Origin: Areca catechu
Lineage: Eukaryota > Streptophyta > Magnoliopsida > Arecales > Arecaceae
Direction of reading: 5' to 3'
NCBI GenBank assembly: GCA_021397845.1
Contig: CM038043.1
Span: 126,090,013-126,154,012 of the forward strand
DNA: 64,000 nucleotides
Of the stretch, positions 10,642-20,586 are shown one piece after another. The position numbers were made by a program, and so were the translations under genes. The notes beneath the pieces were generated by a model. The model had not been told where the DNA came from, searched no databases, and worked only from the letters and a program-made list of their open reading frames with translations. The stretch's first letter is position 1. The number at the start of each line of letters is the position of its first letter.

Positions 10642-13152
10642 TGTTGCCTAGAAGTAGTAACACCCAAGAGGGAGGTGAATAAGATTTTTTTAAAATCTTG
10701 AAAAATTGAAAACAAGTATAGGTAATAAATGAGAGATATAAAGTAGTGCTATAGAGAGAATAATACACATTAGCAAGCATCAACATACTAAAAGATAAGC
10801 AAGAAGGCAAACAAAATTATAAACAGACATAAAAACTTTTAATATTTGGTGCCAACCCTACATTTATGTTTATTTCCCAAGTCTCTCTACTTGAAAATTT
10901 TAAAATAATCCTCTTGATTATAGTATACTAATTTTAACTGGGATTATAAATAATCCAGTTGGTTTTACTCAGATTTACTAACCAAAACCTTCCCAACTAA
11001 ACCCTCTTCACTAAGTCAAATACATCCATCCAATTACGAGCTTGGACTAGCCTAAATCCCTAAGTTTCTATATCCAACAAACTTGTTACAAGCTCAAGAA
11101 TATAAAAAGTAACAAACTAAATTTTAATAAATGTAAACTCTTTATGGCATAAGGAAGATGTAGATATCTCTTGAATGAGATGACTTCTCCCTTGAATGCT
11201 TGAGAGAATTTTATATAAATGCATGAAGAAAATGGTCTTGCTATGAGTTCACACAATGCTTTCAAGTTCTTTTTAATTGAATTGAATGATTGGGAAAAGA
11301 TTTTGAATGCTCTCTTAAGTATTCTTCTTTTTTCTTTTCCTTTTTCCCAAAATCCTCAAGAAATCTGATTTTCCAATTAAATTTGGTATTTAAATATATC
11401 CAAAATTAACTTGAATGAGCGATAAGACTATTGGATAGCTTAAACTAGCTATTTCTAATATTTTCTTTTTTTTTGAGAAACTAGATGTTGTGCTTATTAG
11501 AATTCAAAGAAGTTGACTTATAATCTTTAAAAGTCAAGTCAATATTTTAGAAGTCAACTTGTAATCTACCATCTCTAAATGTAGCTCTATGTTTTTATGA
11601 CTATGGTCACTCTAAAATCAATTAGACTTTTACTAGGGTTGGCTCATCTAGTAGAGTCAACTCATGATTTTTCTAGAATTGGCTAACATTTTGCTCAATT
11701 TTTATACTGCTCTCTGTCTGTTCTTAGGGCTGGAACTAGACCAGGCTAGCCCGATGGGCTTCGGGTCGGCCCAAAATCAGGTTGGACTTCAGGCCATATT
11801 TTAAACAAATCGGGTCGGGCTTCGGGTCTTAAAATAAAGTCCATTCAATTTTCGGGCCGGGCTCAGGCACCCCTTTGGCCCGGCCCGACCCAGCCCGAAC
11901 CAGGCCTGAAAATAAGCCCAATCTAGGCCTAGGCTTTCTTTTTTTCCATCTCCCATCTCCCTCTCTCTCTGTTCTCTCTCAATCTCTCTCTCTCAGAGTC
12001 TTAGTCTCTCTCTCTCTTTCTCGTTTCCATCTTCCTCCCCCAGTTAGCCCCCGATGGCCGATGCACCCGGTCAGCCCCCGACAGTCGATGCTTCCTCGCA
12101 CCTGATGGCCGACGCGGCGACGTCCCCTCGCACCCGATGCTCCCTCTTCGTCCTTCGATGTCTTCATTTCCAAGCCACCCCACCTGATGTCGCCGACAGT
12201 CCTGAAGCTTTCCCTCGCCCTCAATGCCCTCGGCCTCCAATACGACCTTGCGCCCCCCCTCCCTAGCTCCGATCTATCTCCTCCGGCGCCCCGATGCCCG
12301 TACTCGACAACTCGCCCCCCATGAGACCCCGTGGCCCGTCTTCAACTCTGATCTGCCTCCCCTGGCCCTGGCACCCTACCTGATGCCCACTGCCCCCGGC
12401 ACGACCTTGCGGCTCTTCCTCCCTGGCTCCGTCTGGCGATCTACCTCCTCCGGTCGACGGCTAGTCAGTAAACCTTTTTTTTGTTGATGGGTTGCATTCG
12501 GGTTGGCCTAATGGTCGGTGACCTTTTTTTTGATGGGCTTGCATTCGGGCTGACCTGATCAGGATCAGGCCTAGCTCGGGTCGGGCTCGGGCCTGAGGTT
12601 TAATAAAAATTTTGGGCCTAAGCTTGGCGCGAAGCCCGAAATTTTTTTTTGGACCAAGCTCGAGTAGGGCTGTGGCCTGTCCAACCTGGCCCACTTCCAG
12701 CCCTATCTGTTCTTTAAGATAATTATAGAGTTAACTCATGAATTAGCGGGATCAACTTGACAAATGGAATCAGCTCAAGTTCAAGACATGTTTTTCAACT
12801 ATTCTCTATCTATCACATTAAAAGCAATTTGGAGTTGGCTCTTGTTATAGTGGGGTCGACTCATTAAGCAAAGTTGACTCATGATCTCCAAGAGTTAGCC
12901 ATAAAACTGTTCAAATTTTTAGTTCTAAGTATGTCAAACCTGGTTCAAGCATATCAAGGTCGGCTTTAATCCTTTGTCCTTTGTTAAGCATCTTGAGCGA
13001 CTTCTTCTTGACTAGTTTTGAAGGCATGTTCTTGTTTGCTTGTGCAATCTATCATCATCAAAAATCTTCCTACAAGCATTCTCTCAAGTTTGCATTGGTG
13101 ACAATTGTACTCAAATATTTTGATATCATTAAAATTAATCCTTGGGTTAACA
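10642..13152 (-). repeat. Copia F 5-prime LTR, interrupted by a hAT
   Basis: On the plus strand it starts TGTTGCC at the primer site and ends GGGTTAACA at 13152. The minus-strand start, TGTTAACCCAAGG then TTGATTTTAATGATATC-like sequence, parallels LTR E. Removing the 981-bp hAT and its 8-bp duplication leaves about 1.52 kb, the same size as LTR A. Decayed GTCAACTC/GGTCGACTC motifs lie on both sides of the hAT (11500-11680 and 12725-12900). Confidence 0.75.
11725..12705. mobile_element. Non-autonomous hAT element
   Basis: The element is 981 bp. Terminal inverted repeats read TAGGGCTGGAA on the left and TTCCAGCCCTA on the right. They are flanked by a perfect 8-bp target duplication TCTGTTCT (11717-11724 and 12706-12713), the hAT hallmark. 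Subterminal regions are packed with GGGTCGGGC/GCCCGACCC words. The middle (11940-12450) is a CT microsatellite-like stretch followed by GC-rich sequence. No transposase is present. The open frames on both strands of the GC-rich part look like composition artefacts. Confidence 0.9.
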
Positions 13153-13196
13153 TGAATCAACCCCTTTACATTTGGTAGCCTAATGGCTTGTTTTTC

Positions 13197-13986
13197 AAAA
13201 CTAGACAGAAAATGAGTATAACGACTAGTTTGAGCTCTCTAATGGTCAAATTGCCTCTTTTAGCCATTTTTGAGTATATTTAAGCTAGAAATTCGAATGA
13301 GAAAAAAATCCAAGAAAAAGTGAAAGAGAAAAGAAAAAAGAAATTCATTTCAAGAAAGCAATCAAACTCAATTCTTTAAGACATTGAATTCATCCAAAAG
13401 GGAGGAGCATAAGCATGGAATAGCTTGAGCTACCAATTGAGTGATCATTTAAGCATCTATTAAGCCCTCTCTCAAGCAATTCAGGAGGAAGTCAAAGCAT
13501 TCAAGAAGCTTCATCAATAACTTTCCTCAAGTTGAGAATTTTGTTTTAAGCTTTAAGTTCTTATTTCTTGTACTTATTTCTTTGTAACAAGCTTTTCAGA
13601 ATCAAAACTTGGAGGGATTAAGGCTAATGTAAGCCTGGAATTGGATGCGTGCATATGATTAAATCTTGAAGAGACTTAGTAGAGAAGGTTTTGGTTAGTG
13701 AGCCTATACTATATTTGATTATAATCCTGAATAAAATAATTAAACTATAATCAAAAGGATTATAGTTGAAATTTTCAAGTAGAAGATCTTAAAGAATGGA
13801 CATAGATATTGGATTTGATACTAAACCACTATAAATTTTTTTTATGTTCGTGATTTTAACTATCGATCTTTACTTTTTGCTTTTTTAATTATTTTACTAT
13901 TGACACATTACAAGCACACCTTTAATTGGTTATTAGAGCACATCTTTCCTTTTAATTTTCTCCTCTTGGATTGCTATCTCAGGACA
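13197..13986 (+). repeat. Sirevirus-like LTR remnant I, 3-prime part
   Basis: It carries TTTTGGTTAGTGAGCC, the ...GAATGGACATAGATATTGG / AAACCACTATAAA block seen in LTR A (GAGTGGATGTAGGTGC / GAACCACTATAAA), and an end CTCCTCTTGGATTGC...CAGGACA. The upstream motif array is missing. It lies back to back with the outer end of the copia F LTR. Confidence 0.6.
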
Positions 13987-14361
13987 GAAGCTATCCAAAT
14001 CATGGCAATAATCCTTTTTTAATCTTTAACTAGGAGTGGAAAGCTAATGCATTCGCAGCAGCAACCATCCTAAATCTCTTCCTCAAATGATGTTTTACCA
14101 GTAGGATGTAGAAGTTTGCCCAAGCCATAGCAGCAACCCTTCCATATCATAATGAGAAAAATGATGCTTCTCGTATAATGTTCTAAGAAATTAGAAGGTT
14201 GCTAGATTTTGGCTAGCAACGTTCAAATAAATTGATGAGGAAACAAACAAAAGAATCAAAGCACAAATTAACAAAAAAAAAAGGACAAAAAAATCTATGC
14301 TAAAATCATCCTTTTCTCATGAGCTGTCCTTAGTGCTACTATTTTTCCATCCTATGAACCC

Positions 14362-14404
<43 letters not shown>

Positions 14405-15705
14405 ATGGTTCGAGACCTGAAATGATCTGGATATGAGTAGCTATTTGTTCCATCTCATTCTTTTGTTTTCATATTAGAAAGCCCCTCTCTATCCATTTAA
14501 AAATTGTTTTGTTAGAGTTGATATATCTTATTCCTATTTAAATCCAAACAGATTGATGCTTTTTCCCTTAATAAAGAAGGTGCACAAGTCATGTTCCTTC
14601 CCAATCTATGTACAATATTTTTTTCCTCCTCTCCCCATAGATTTGTCGGACTACTGACATGGAGAGTTGACGTGGTATGTTGAACACACCTTTCATATAT
14701 TATATAAATATATAAATTGGATTTTACATTCAACCATTTTTTATATCTATCAAGCATCTTCTAGTCCAAAACATGTAGCAAGAGGAAAAAAAAAACCTCC
14801 TGGGTATTTTTTCTTCATGCAAACCAATAATCCTACATGCTAAGATTTAGGCCAGGATTTGGATAAATCTTTAGAAGATGCAGGCTAGGTAGGTAAATAT
14901 GTCCAATTCCTGCAAAGTATTACTGCAGAAATATTTAAAAAAGCTCTAAGCATGAGGTGGAATCAATGTAAGAAATCTAATAGGTCTTGAAGAGAAAACC
15001 TTTTTATATTTTGATAAAGTTGAAGAGAAACACTTGAGATGGGATTCTCTGCTTGTTTAAGAGTTCAAGAGCAAAGATAGTTCATAGTTGTAGATTCCAT
15101 AATCTGTGGTATCAAAGTCAACTCTAAATTGAAAATTTGATCATTCCTAGCTTTCCATAATTGCAAGAGGAAGTAGCAATGTGCAGATTGGTTATGTTAA
15201 ATCTCATATTCTAAACATTGGCAAGAGGAATTCGTTTTGTTAAATTTCATATTCCAAAGATATAAAGGAGACACCTTTCACCTCATCCATAAAATTAAGT
15301 CACCAGCCTATCTTCCCTCTTATCTGAGTAAATTCTAGGCTAGGTTTTTCTTGTAGTGAACTCTTTGTTAAAAAAAGAAAAGAAAAGAAAAGAAAGGAAA
15401 CAGTAGGTGGAGTTGGGCTCTAATCTTCAAAGCTCAATTAATTGCTATATTTTCTAGAATAGCTTGCTTGTGAACTTAACTAACAAAAAAGTTGTACCTA
15501 TATCCTCCTCCAGCAAAAGGAGTCCTAATTACCCCTCCGTCTCAGAATGTTCAAAATTTTAGTAACTAGGTTAAGATGGTAAGTGGCTGGCTTAAAGCAT
15601 TTTATATTTCCATGGTTAAGAGAAGATTACTATCAATCTTAAAAATTGGCATCCTCCTACGATCACCATACATTGATACTTTGTTGGCGCATATTCTTCC
15701 ACTCA
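13987..15705. other. AT-rich intergenic sequence
   Basis: No gene is recognised. A (TA)n microsatellite spans about 14364-14402, and an AAAAG run lies at about 15366-15400. On the minus strand near 15123-15175 a short stretch reads LWKARNDQIFNLE, like the connector before RNase H in plant LINEs; this is too short and decayed to call an element. Confidence 0.5.
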
Positions 15706-16214
15706 TATGTCAAATTCTTCAACTCCTCCCCAAATTTTATTAAATTTTATCATCATGTGGCCTATTATAACAACTAATTCTGAAACGATTATTAGCATTA
15801 TAGTGTATTGACAGCCATAATTTGCTCTTGACTAGATTATTCTCAAATAAAAATATAAGCTGGATGGCTCATGGGGATGGCTTTTTTTTTTTTTTTTTTT
15901 TTTTTTGAAGGTAAAGTAGGGGTGTCAATTCTAAACCCTCAACCCATAAATGAATTACTTTATGTCAAATTCTTCAACTCCTCCCCAAATTTTATTAAAT
16001 TTTATCATCATGTGGCCTATTATAACAACTAATTCTGAAACGATTATTAGCATTATAGTGTATTGACAGCCATAATTTGCTCTTGACTAGATTATTCTCA
16101 AATAAAAATATAAGCTGGATGGCTCACGGGGATGGCTTTTTTTTTTCTTTTTTTTTTTTGAAGGTAAAGTAGGGGTGTCAATTCTAAACCGTCAACCCAT
16201 AAATGAATTACTTT
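15706..16214. repeat. 255-bp direct tandem duplication
   Basis: Copy one is 15706-15960 and copy two is 15961-16214, both starting TATGTCAAATTCTTC. Reading them side by side I see only two substitutions (CTCATGGGG/CTCACGGGG and AACCCTCAAC/AACCGTCAAC) plus a difference in the poly-T tract. This is far younger than the surrounding repeats. Confidence 0.9.
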
Positions 16215-17455
16215 AAGCAAGTTTGAGTTTGATATAAATAAGCTTGGAACGTAAAACAGCTTAACCCATCTAGATCCATTTATTAAATGGGTTAGTTATA
16301 GATCTAGATGTTTGACTTGTCTAAGCTATTTGGACCCATCTAAGTCGGGCTATGACTTGACCTATTTAATCTATTTAAGATATGTTTAATATATTTAAAA
16401 CCTATTTAATTTATTTTTATTCCATTTAATTTGTTTAATCTATTTAAATCTATTTAATCTATTAAAAATTATAAGGCATGTTTAACCTGACTTAATTTAT
16501 TTAGTAAATAGCTTATGTGGGTCAAGTTGGGTTAGTTGTTTAATAAATAGACTATGTTCAAATATAAATTTTTGACTTGCTTCATAAATAAATCAGGCTT
16601 AGGTCCACAATTTTTTGACTTGACCCATATTTTGTTGTATCTGATCTAGCTGGTACAAATTACCACCCCTAATAGCTAATATTATTGTCAATCTTTTTTA
16701 AAAAAAAAAAAATGACACACTGGTTTTTGCTAGTAGTTATATTAGAAATAAAATCAATAATTATGCTGTGTAGTTGCATGATTCGATTACACCACCTTTC
16801 ATAAGATAAAAATCCTTCAATTGAAATAAATAATTTGACTTCAAAAACACTTTATTCTTTACTAAAAGAAAGATGGTAAAAAAAAAGAAAAAGAAAAGCA
16901 AAAAAAACATGGGATTTGAAAATGATAAGACCAATGTTGTAGTTAAGACTAGCTCATAGTCATATGAGGGTTGGTCTTTCTTACTGCATGTATACAAGTT
17001 ATTATTCACTATGATCCGTAGGCCTCATAATTTAATCCCTGAAGATGAATCGAATGAATTGCTATGATCATCATACTCCATTCCAAAAAATATTTTATAT
17101 GGGAAAGAAGGGTCTCTCAATATAAGTCAAAGTTCTTTTTTATTCACAACTAATGTAGAACTAAAATGCCTCTCATCTTTATACCCATCACAGGACCCAA
17201 TAGCAAACATGGGAAAATAGAAAAGCAAAATAAAAAGAAGATAAAAAAAACACCAACATATGGGTAGATTTGAAAACGAGGGCTCGTATTCCAGGATCAA
17301 TCTCTAGAAACTTTATTTTAGTATTTAAATTTAAAATTTTCTATCCTCTTCTCTTTTTCGAGCCTAGCATGGGATCATGGTTTTGAGTTGGAGTATTGAG
17401 TCCAGCTTTTGCCTTGTAAGTATAAAAATAAATAAGCAATTTATGCAAGCGGTTA
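16171..17455. repeat. Duplicated block, copy 1 (with TIR repeat)
   Basis: It starts with a roughly 500-bp TIR-type repeat (16171-16670), left end AGGGGTGTCAATTCTAAACC and right end AAATTACCACCCCTAA, with interior CCATTTATTAAATGGGTTAG and many TATTTAATC words. It continues through GTTGCATGATTCGATT and TAGTATTTAAATTTAAA to AAATAAGCAATTT near 17450. The same order recurs from 17459 onwards. The TIR repeat resembles hAT-type MITEs, but I found no matching 8-bp target duplication. Confidence 0.65.
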
Positions 17456-18082
17456 AGCAGGGATGGCAATTCTAAACCCTCAACTTGGCTCATAAATGAA
17501 TTACTTTAAGCAAGTTCACATAAATAAGTTTGGATCATAACATGTCAACCCACCTGGATCCATTTATTAAATAAGTTAGGTTTAGATTTAAATTTTAATG
17601 TTTGACTTGTTTAAATTGTTGTGACCCATCTAAGTCGGGCTGATTGATCTATTTAATCCATTTCAAATCTTTTTAATATGTGTAAAATCTATTTAATCCA
17701 TTTTTTTTCATTTAATATGACCCATTTAACTCATTTAATGTATTTAAATCTATTTAATTTATTAAAAATTATGTAGCATGTTTAAGCTAATTTAGTTTAT
17801 TTGGTAAATGGATTGTGTGGGTCGGGTTGGATTACTTATTTAATAACCTGATCGGGTTCAAAAATGAATTTTTGACTTAATAAATAAATCAGGCTCAAGT
17901 TCATAATTTTCTAGCATGATTTGTATCCGACCCAATCAGCACAAATTCTTATCCTTAATAGCAAATATTAGTCAATCTTTTTAAAAAAAATATCATGTAT
18001 TGGCTTTTACTTGTGGTTATAAAAAAATAAAATCAATAACTGCGCTACATAGTTGCATGATTTAATAAAAAATAAGAATTTT

Positions 18083-18486
18083 ATCATGGATTACACATCC
18101 ATGAGTTGTATGCAGCTTGGATGGGGATCAGGTATGCCCGTCAGATCCTTCATCTTGACCGCTTGATCATTGAGGGGGACTCGGTGACTGTTGTTTCATG
18201 GATTACACAGATGCTGAGAGCTCCGTCCGCTCACCTCATCATCCAGGATATTGGCTTTCTCCTGCAGGATTGTGTCTTTCCTACGAGCCGTCACGTATAT
18301 AGGGAGGTTAACTCTGCTGCAGATTGAGTAGCCTTCTTTCTATGTAGCTTATCATGCTGGTTCTGTTTTGTGGACCTATTGGCGTACTGTCCCTGTATAG
18401 TTTAGGTATATTATCTTGTCAGATTTTTTTTTGTTGTATTCATTCTCGTTCCTTAAATTGAATACATCAATTTATCAAAAAAAAGA
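18083..18486 (+). mobile_element. LINE 3-prime tail with RNase H domain
   Basis: An open stretch (18106-18327) reads like the RNase H domain that ends plant L1-type LINE ORF2: AWMGIRYARQILHLDRLIIEG, then DSVTVVSWI and RHVYREVNSAADWVA. A stop lies after NSAAD. Non-coding sequence follows, then TTAAATTGAATACATCAA and an A tail (18478-18485). It is truncated at the 5-prime end, as LINE copies usually are. I do not consider it a host RNase H gene. Confidence 0.75.
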
Positions 18487-18791
18487 TAAAATTTTTTTAA
18501 TTGAAACAAATACTTAACTTAAAAATTATAATATTTTGTTAAAACCAAAAGAAAGGTGGTAAAAGAGAAATAAAAAGAAAAAAAGAAAAAAATAAGAATT
18601 TAAAAATGATATGGCGTGATAGCATAAATGGTAAAGGGGGAAGGTGAAAAAAGAAGATTAAAAAAAAAAGGGTAGATTTTTAAAAGGAAGGGCCTGCATT
18701 GCAGAACCATTCCCTAGAGACTTTGTTTTAGTATTTAAATTTAAGCTTTTCTCTTCCCTCACCTTTTTCCCAACCATGGCATTGGACCAAG

Positions 18792-18977
18792 TTTTTTTTT
18801 TTTTTGTAATAAACAAAAGGGATAGGGGATAAATCCGGATCTTTTACTCACATTAACTATCGCAGGTCACAAAAAAATTTCTAGATTTAATCGAGTCATC
18901 TGCGAAATCATGTCTCAAACCTGCGATCTGTTGATAGTGAGGCAAGACTCTATCAACTGGACTACCATCTTAGCGAT
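18792..18977 (-). mobile_element. tRNA-derived SINE with 10-bp target duplication
   Basis: Read on the minus strand, a Pol III A-box-like TAGTCCAGTTGA and a B-box-like AGGTTTGAGAC lie about 45 bp apart. About 95 bp of body follows and then an A tail (the T run at 18792-18805). It is flanked by a perfect duplication TTGGACCAAG (18782-18791 and 18978-18987). It does not fold as a real tRNA in my reading. Confidence 0.85.
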
Positions 18978-19055
18978 TTGGACCAAGATTTTGAGTCTGC
19001 ATTATTGAGCCTCTCTTTTGCCTTTTTAGTATAAAAATAAACAAGCAATTTAGCT

Positions 19056-19989
19056 TTGCCCGTAAAAGCAAAATCAAATTTCTTTTGCTGTTTACAAACA
19101 TTATGATTTTTGCCTATAATGCATGCACATATGAACATTTAACATATTATTTTTGTTATATAAATGCAAGTATCTGGCATCTGCAATGTATAGGCATTAC
19201 TCAAAAGATACATTGCTTTTTTAGCCAGACAGGGATCCGTAAGGATAGCTACGCCGGATTTATCCCTCCTATTTTTTTTTATACTATTAAAAAACTAAAA
19301 AAAATTTAAAAAAAGAAAAAGAGAGGAAAAAGGCGCTGCTTTATGAAGATAATGTTCTTATAGCTTGCTGCATAAATATAAAGCAGAAAGCTTTGACATC
19401 CACCAGAATGCCAGAAGTAACCCTGGGCTTTGCATCATTTGTAGTAGATTATATAACAGGTACTGGCTGATTACCCACAGTCAAGGATTTGGTTAGCCTA
19501 TATGGAACATAACGAGAGGCTTAACCATGACTTGACTTAATGATCACCATAGCATGACAACAATCGTCATAATGATTCCACGGACCTCGGTCCATTTGAC
19601 TCCTACATTCTATCAAACATAACAAGCATCAAATTATTTATCCACAGTAGCAACGAGGTGACGTATAATGTACGGTGCCAATCTGTTTGAGAAAAAGGAT
19701 CCAATTTAATTAAATTCGATTACATTATTTCACATAACATGCATCAAATAGCTCTATTAGTTTTACACACATAGCAAATGACGTGCAATGTACCTTGAGG
19801 GGAAGAGAGGAGAGAGTGATATTCAATATATTTGGACGTCAAATTAGAGAGTACAGCCTGTTGAAAGCCGAAGTATAGAAACAGATACCATTTAATCTAT
19901 TTCGGAGTTTTGGAAAAAAGATCCATTTTAACTACAAGAGGATAAAGGGCGCAAAGTTTTTATGATAATTAACATATTTAAAGATGATA
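19056..19989. other. Intergenic, no feature recognised
   Basis: AT-rich sequence with an A-rich run at 19290-19330. I see no coding signature, inverted repeat or LTR end. Confidence 0.4.
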
Positions 19990-20334
19990 ATTTTTTTACC
20001 TTTCGATTGATCATTGAGGATGACTCTACCATGATTATATCCTGGATTACGCACTCCTCGTCAGCCCCAATAGCTTATCCCATCGTCCATGACATCAGCT
20101 TCCTGCTGCAGCCTGCAAGGTTGTTCTTGTATGTTTATTAGGCATATTTATCGGGAGGCCAACTCAGCTACAGACTGGATGGCATCCTTTGTGGCTTATC
20201 ATTCGGATTTTGTATTTTGGTCGGTTGGCATTCTGCCTCTGTACAGCTTAGGGATCTCATTTGGCTGACTTTTTAGATTGTATTCATCCTCATTTTGTAC
20301 AATGAATACACCAGTTCATTAAAAAAAAAAAAAA
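19990..20334 (+). mobile_element. Second LINE 3-prime tail with RNase H remnant
   Basis: It carries RLIIEDDSTMIISWI (compare RLIIEGDSVTVVSWI at 18083-18486), then, after a frameshift, YREANSATDWMASFVAYH-like sequence. It ends with ATTGTATTCATCCTC...AATGAATACACCAGTTCATT and a 15-base A tail. It is the same LINE family as the copy 2 kb to the left and is independently 5-prime truncated. Confidence 0.75.
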
Positions 20335-20344
20335 AGATAATGAA

Positions 20345-20586
20345 GTGCACTCTCCATATAAAATAAAAGTAAGAGACAGGTACGAAGCTCGGCACTCTAA
20401 GCCCGGAAACTCTCGAAGCCTGGTGTTCAGGACCAGAAGCTCATCCAACCTCTTGGCTTTGGCTGCCTTGCTTATAGTCCAAAGATGTCCACCGGGAAAC
20501 ACCAGAAGTCTAGGCCATCCATCGCCTGACTCACAGCTTGGTGCATCAGGCCTCCTAGACTCCTCCATCAGGCCTCTCGACCTCCT
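20345..20586 (+). mobile_element. Gypsy D, left fragment
   Basis: It contains TTGCTTATAGTCCAAAGATGTCCACCGGG, CATCCATCGCCTGACTCACAGCTTGG and CATCAGGCCTC words that recur from 31737 on. It is the left half of gypsy D's 3-prime repeat region, separated from the rest by the insertion of copia B at CTCCT (20582-20586). Confidence 0.7.

Larger units (their letters stand above)
8237..13152 (-). mobile_element. Copia element F, 5-prime end only (Sirevirus-like)
   Basis: This is a minus-strand copia with 5-prime LTR (10642-13152), initiator-Met tRNA primer site (10627-10640) and gag (10584 leftwards, continuing past solo LTR E to 8237). Everything after gag is lost where LTR G lies. It is interrupted by LTR E (8345-9634) and by a hAT element (11725-12705). 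Confidence 0.75.
17459..19055. repeat. Duplicated block, copy 2 (with LINE and SINE)
   Basis: This is the second copy of the block at 16171-17455. The TIR repeat is 17459-17958 (AGGGATGGCAATTCTAAACC ... TTATCCTTAA). It is followed by the same ATAGTTGCATGATTTAAT, AAGAAAGGTGGTAAAA, TAGTATTTAAATTTAA and AACAAGCAATTT anchors. Unlike copy 1 it contains a LINE tail (18083-18486) and a SINE (18792-18977), so both arrived after the block was doubled. Confidence 0.65.

Noticed and set aside
11875..12694. Several open frames on both strands
   Set aside because: They come from GC-rich and CT-repeat sequence inside the non-autonomous hAT; no domain is seen.
14364..14402. TA run considered as a regulatory signal
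   Set aside because: A plain (TA)n microsatellite with no gene nearby.
18106..18327. Possible host RNase H-like gene
   Set aside because: It ends at a stop inside the domain and is followed by a LINE-type 3-prime tail with poly(A); a sister copy lies at 19990.
18792..18977. Possible tRNA gene because of A/B-box-like sequence
   Set aside because: No cloverleaf fits, and it has an A tail and target duplication, so it is a SINE. The same holds for 50051-50156 and 53537-53706.
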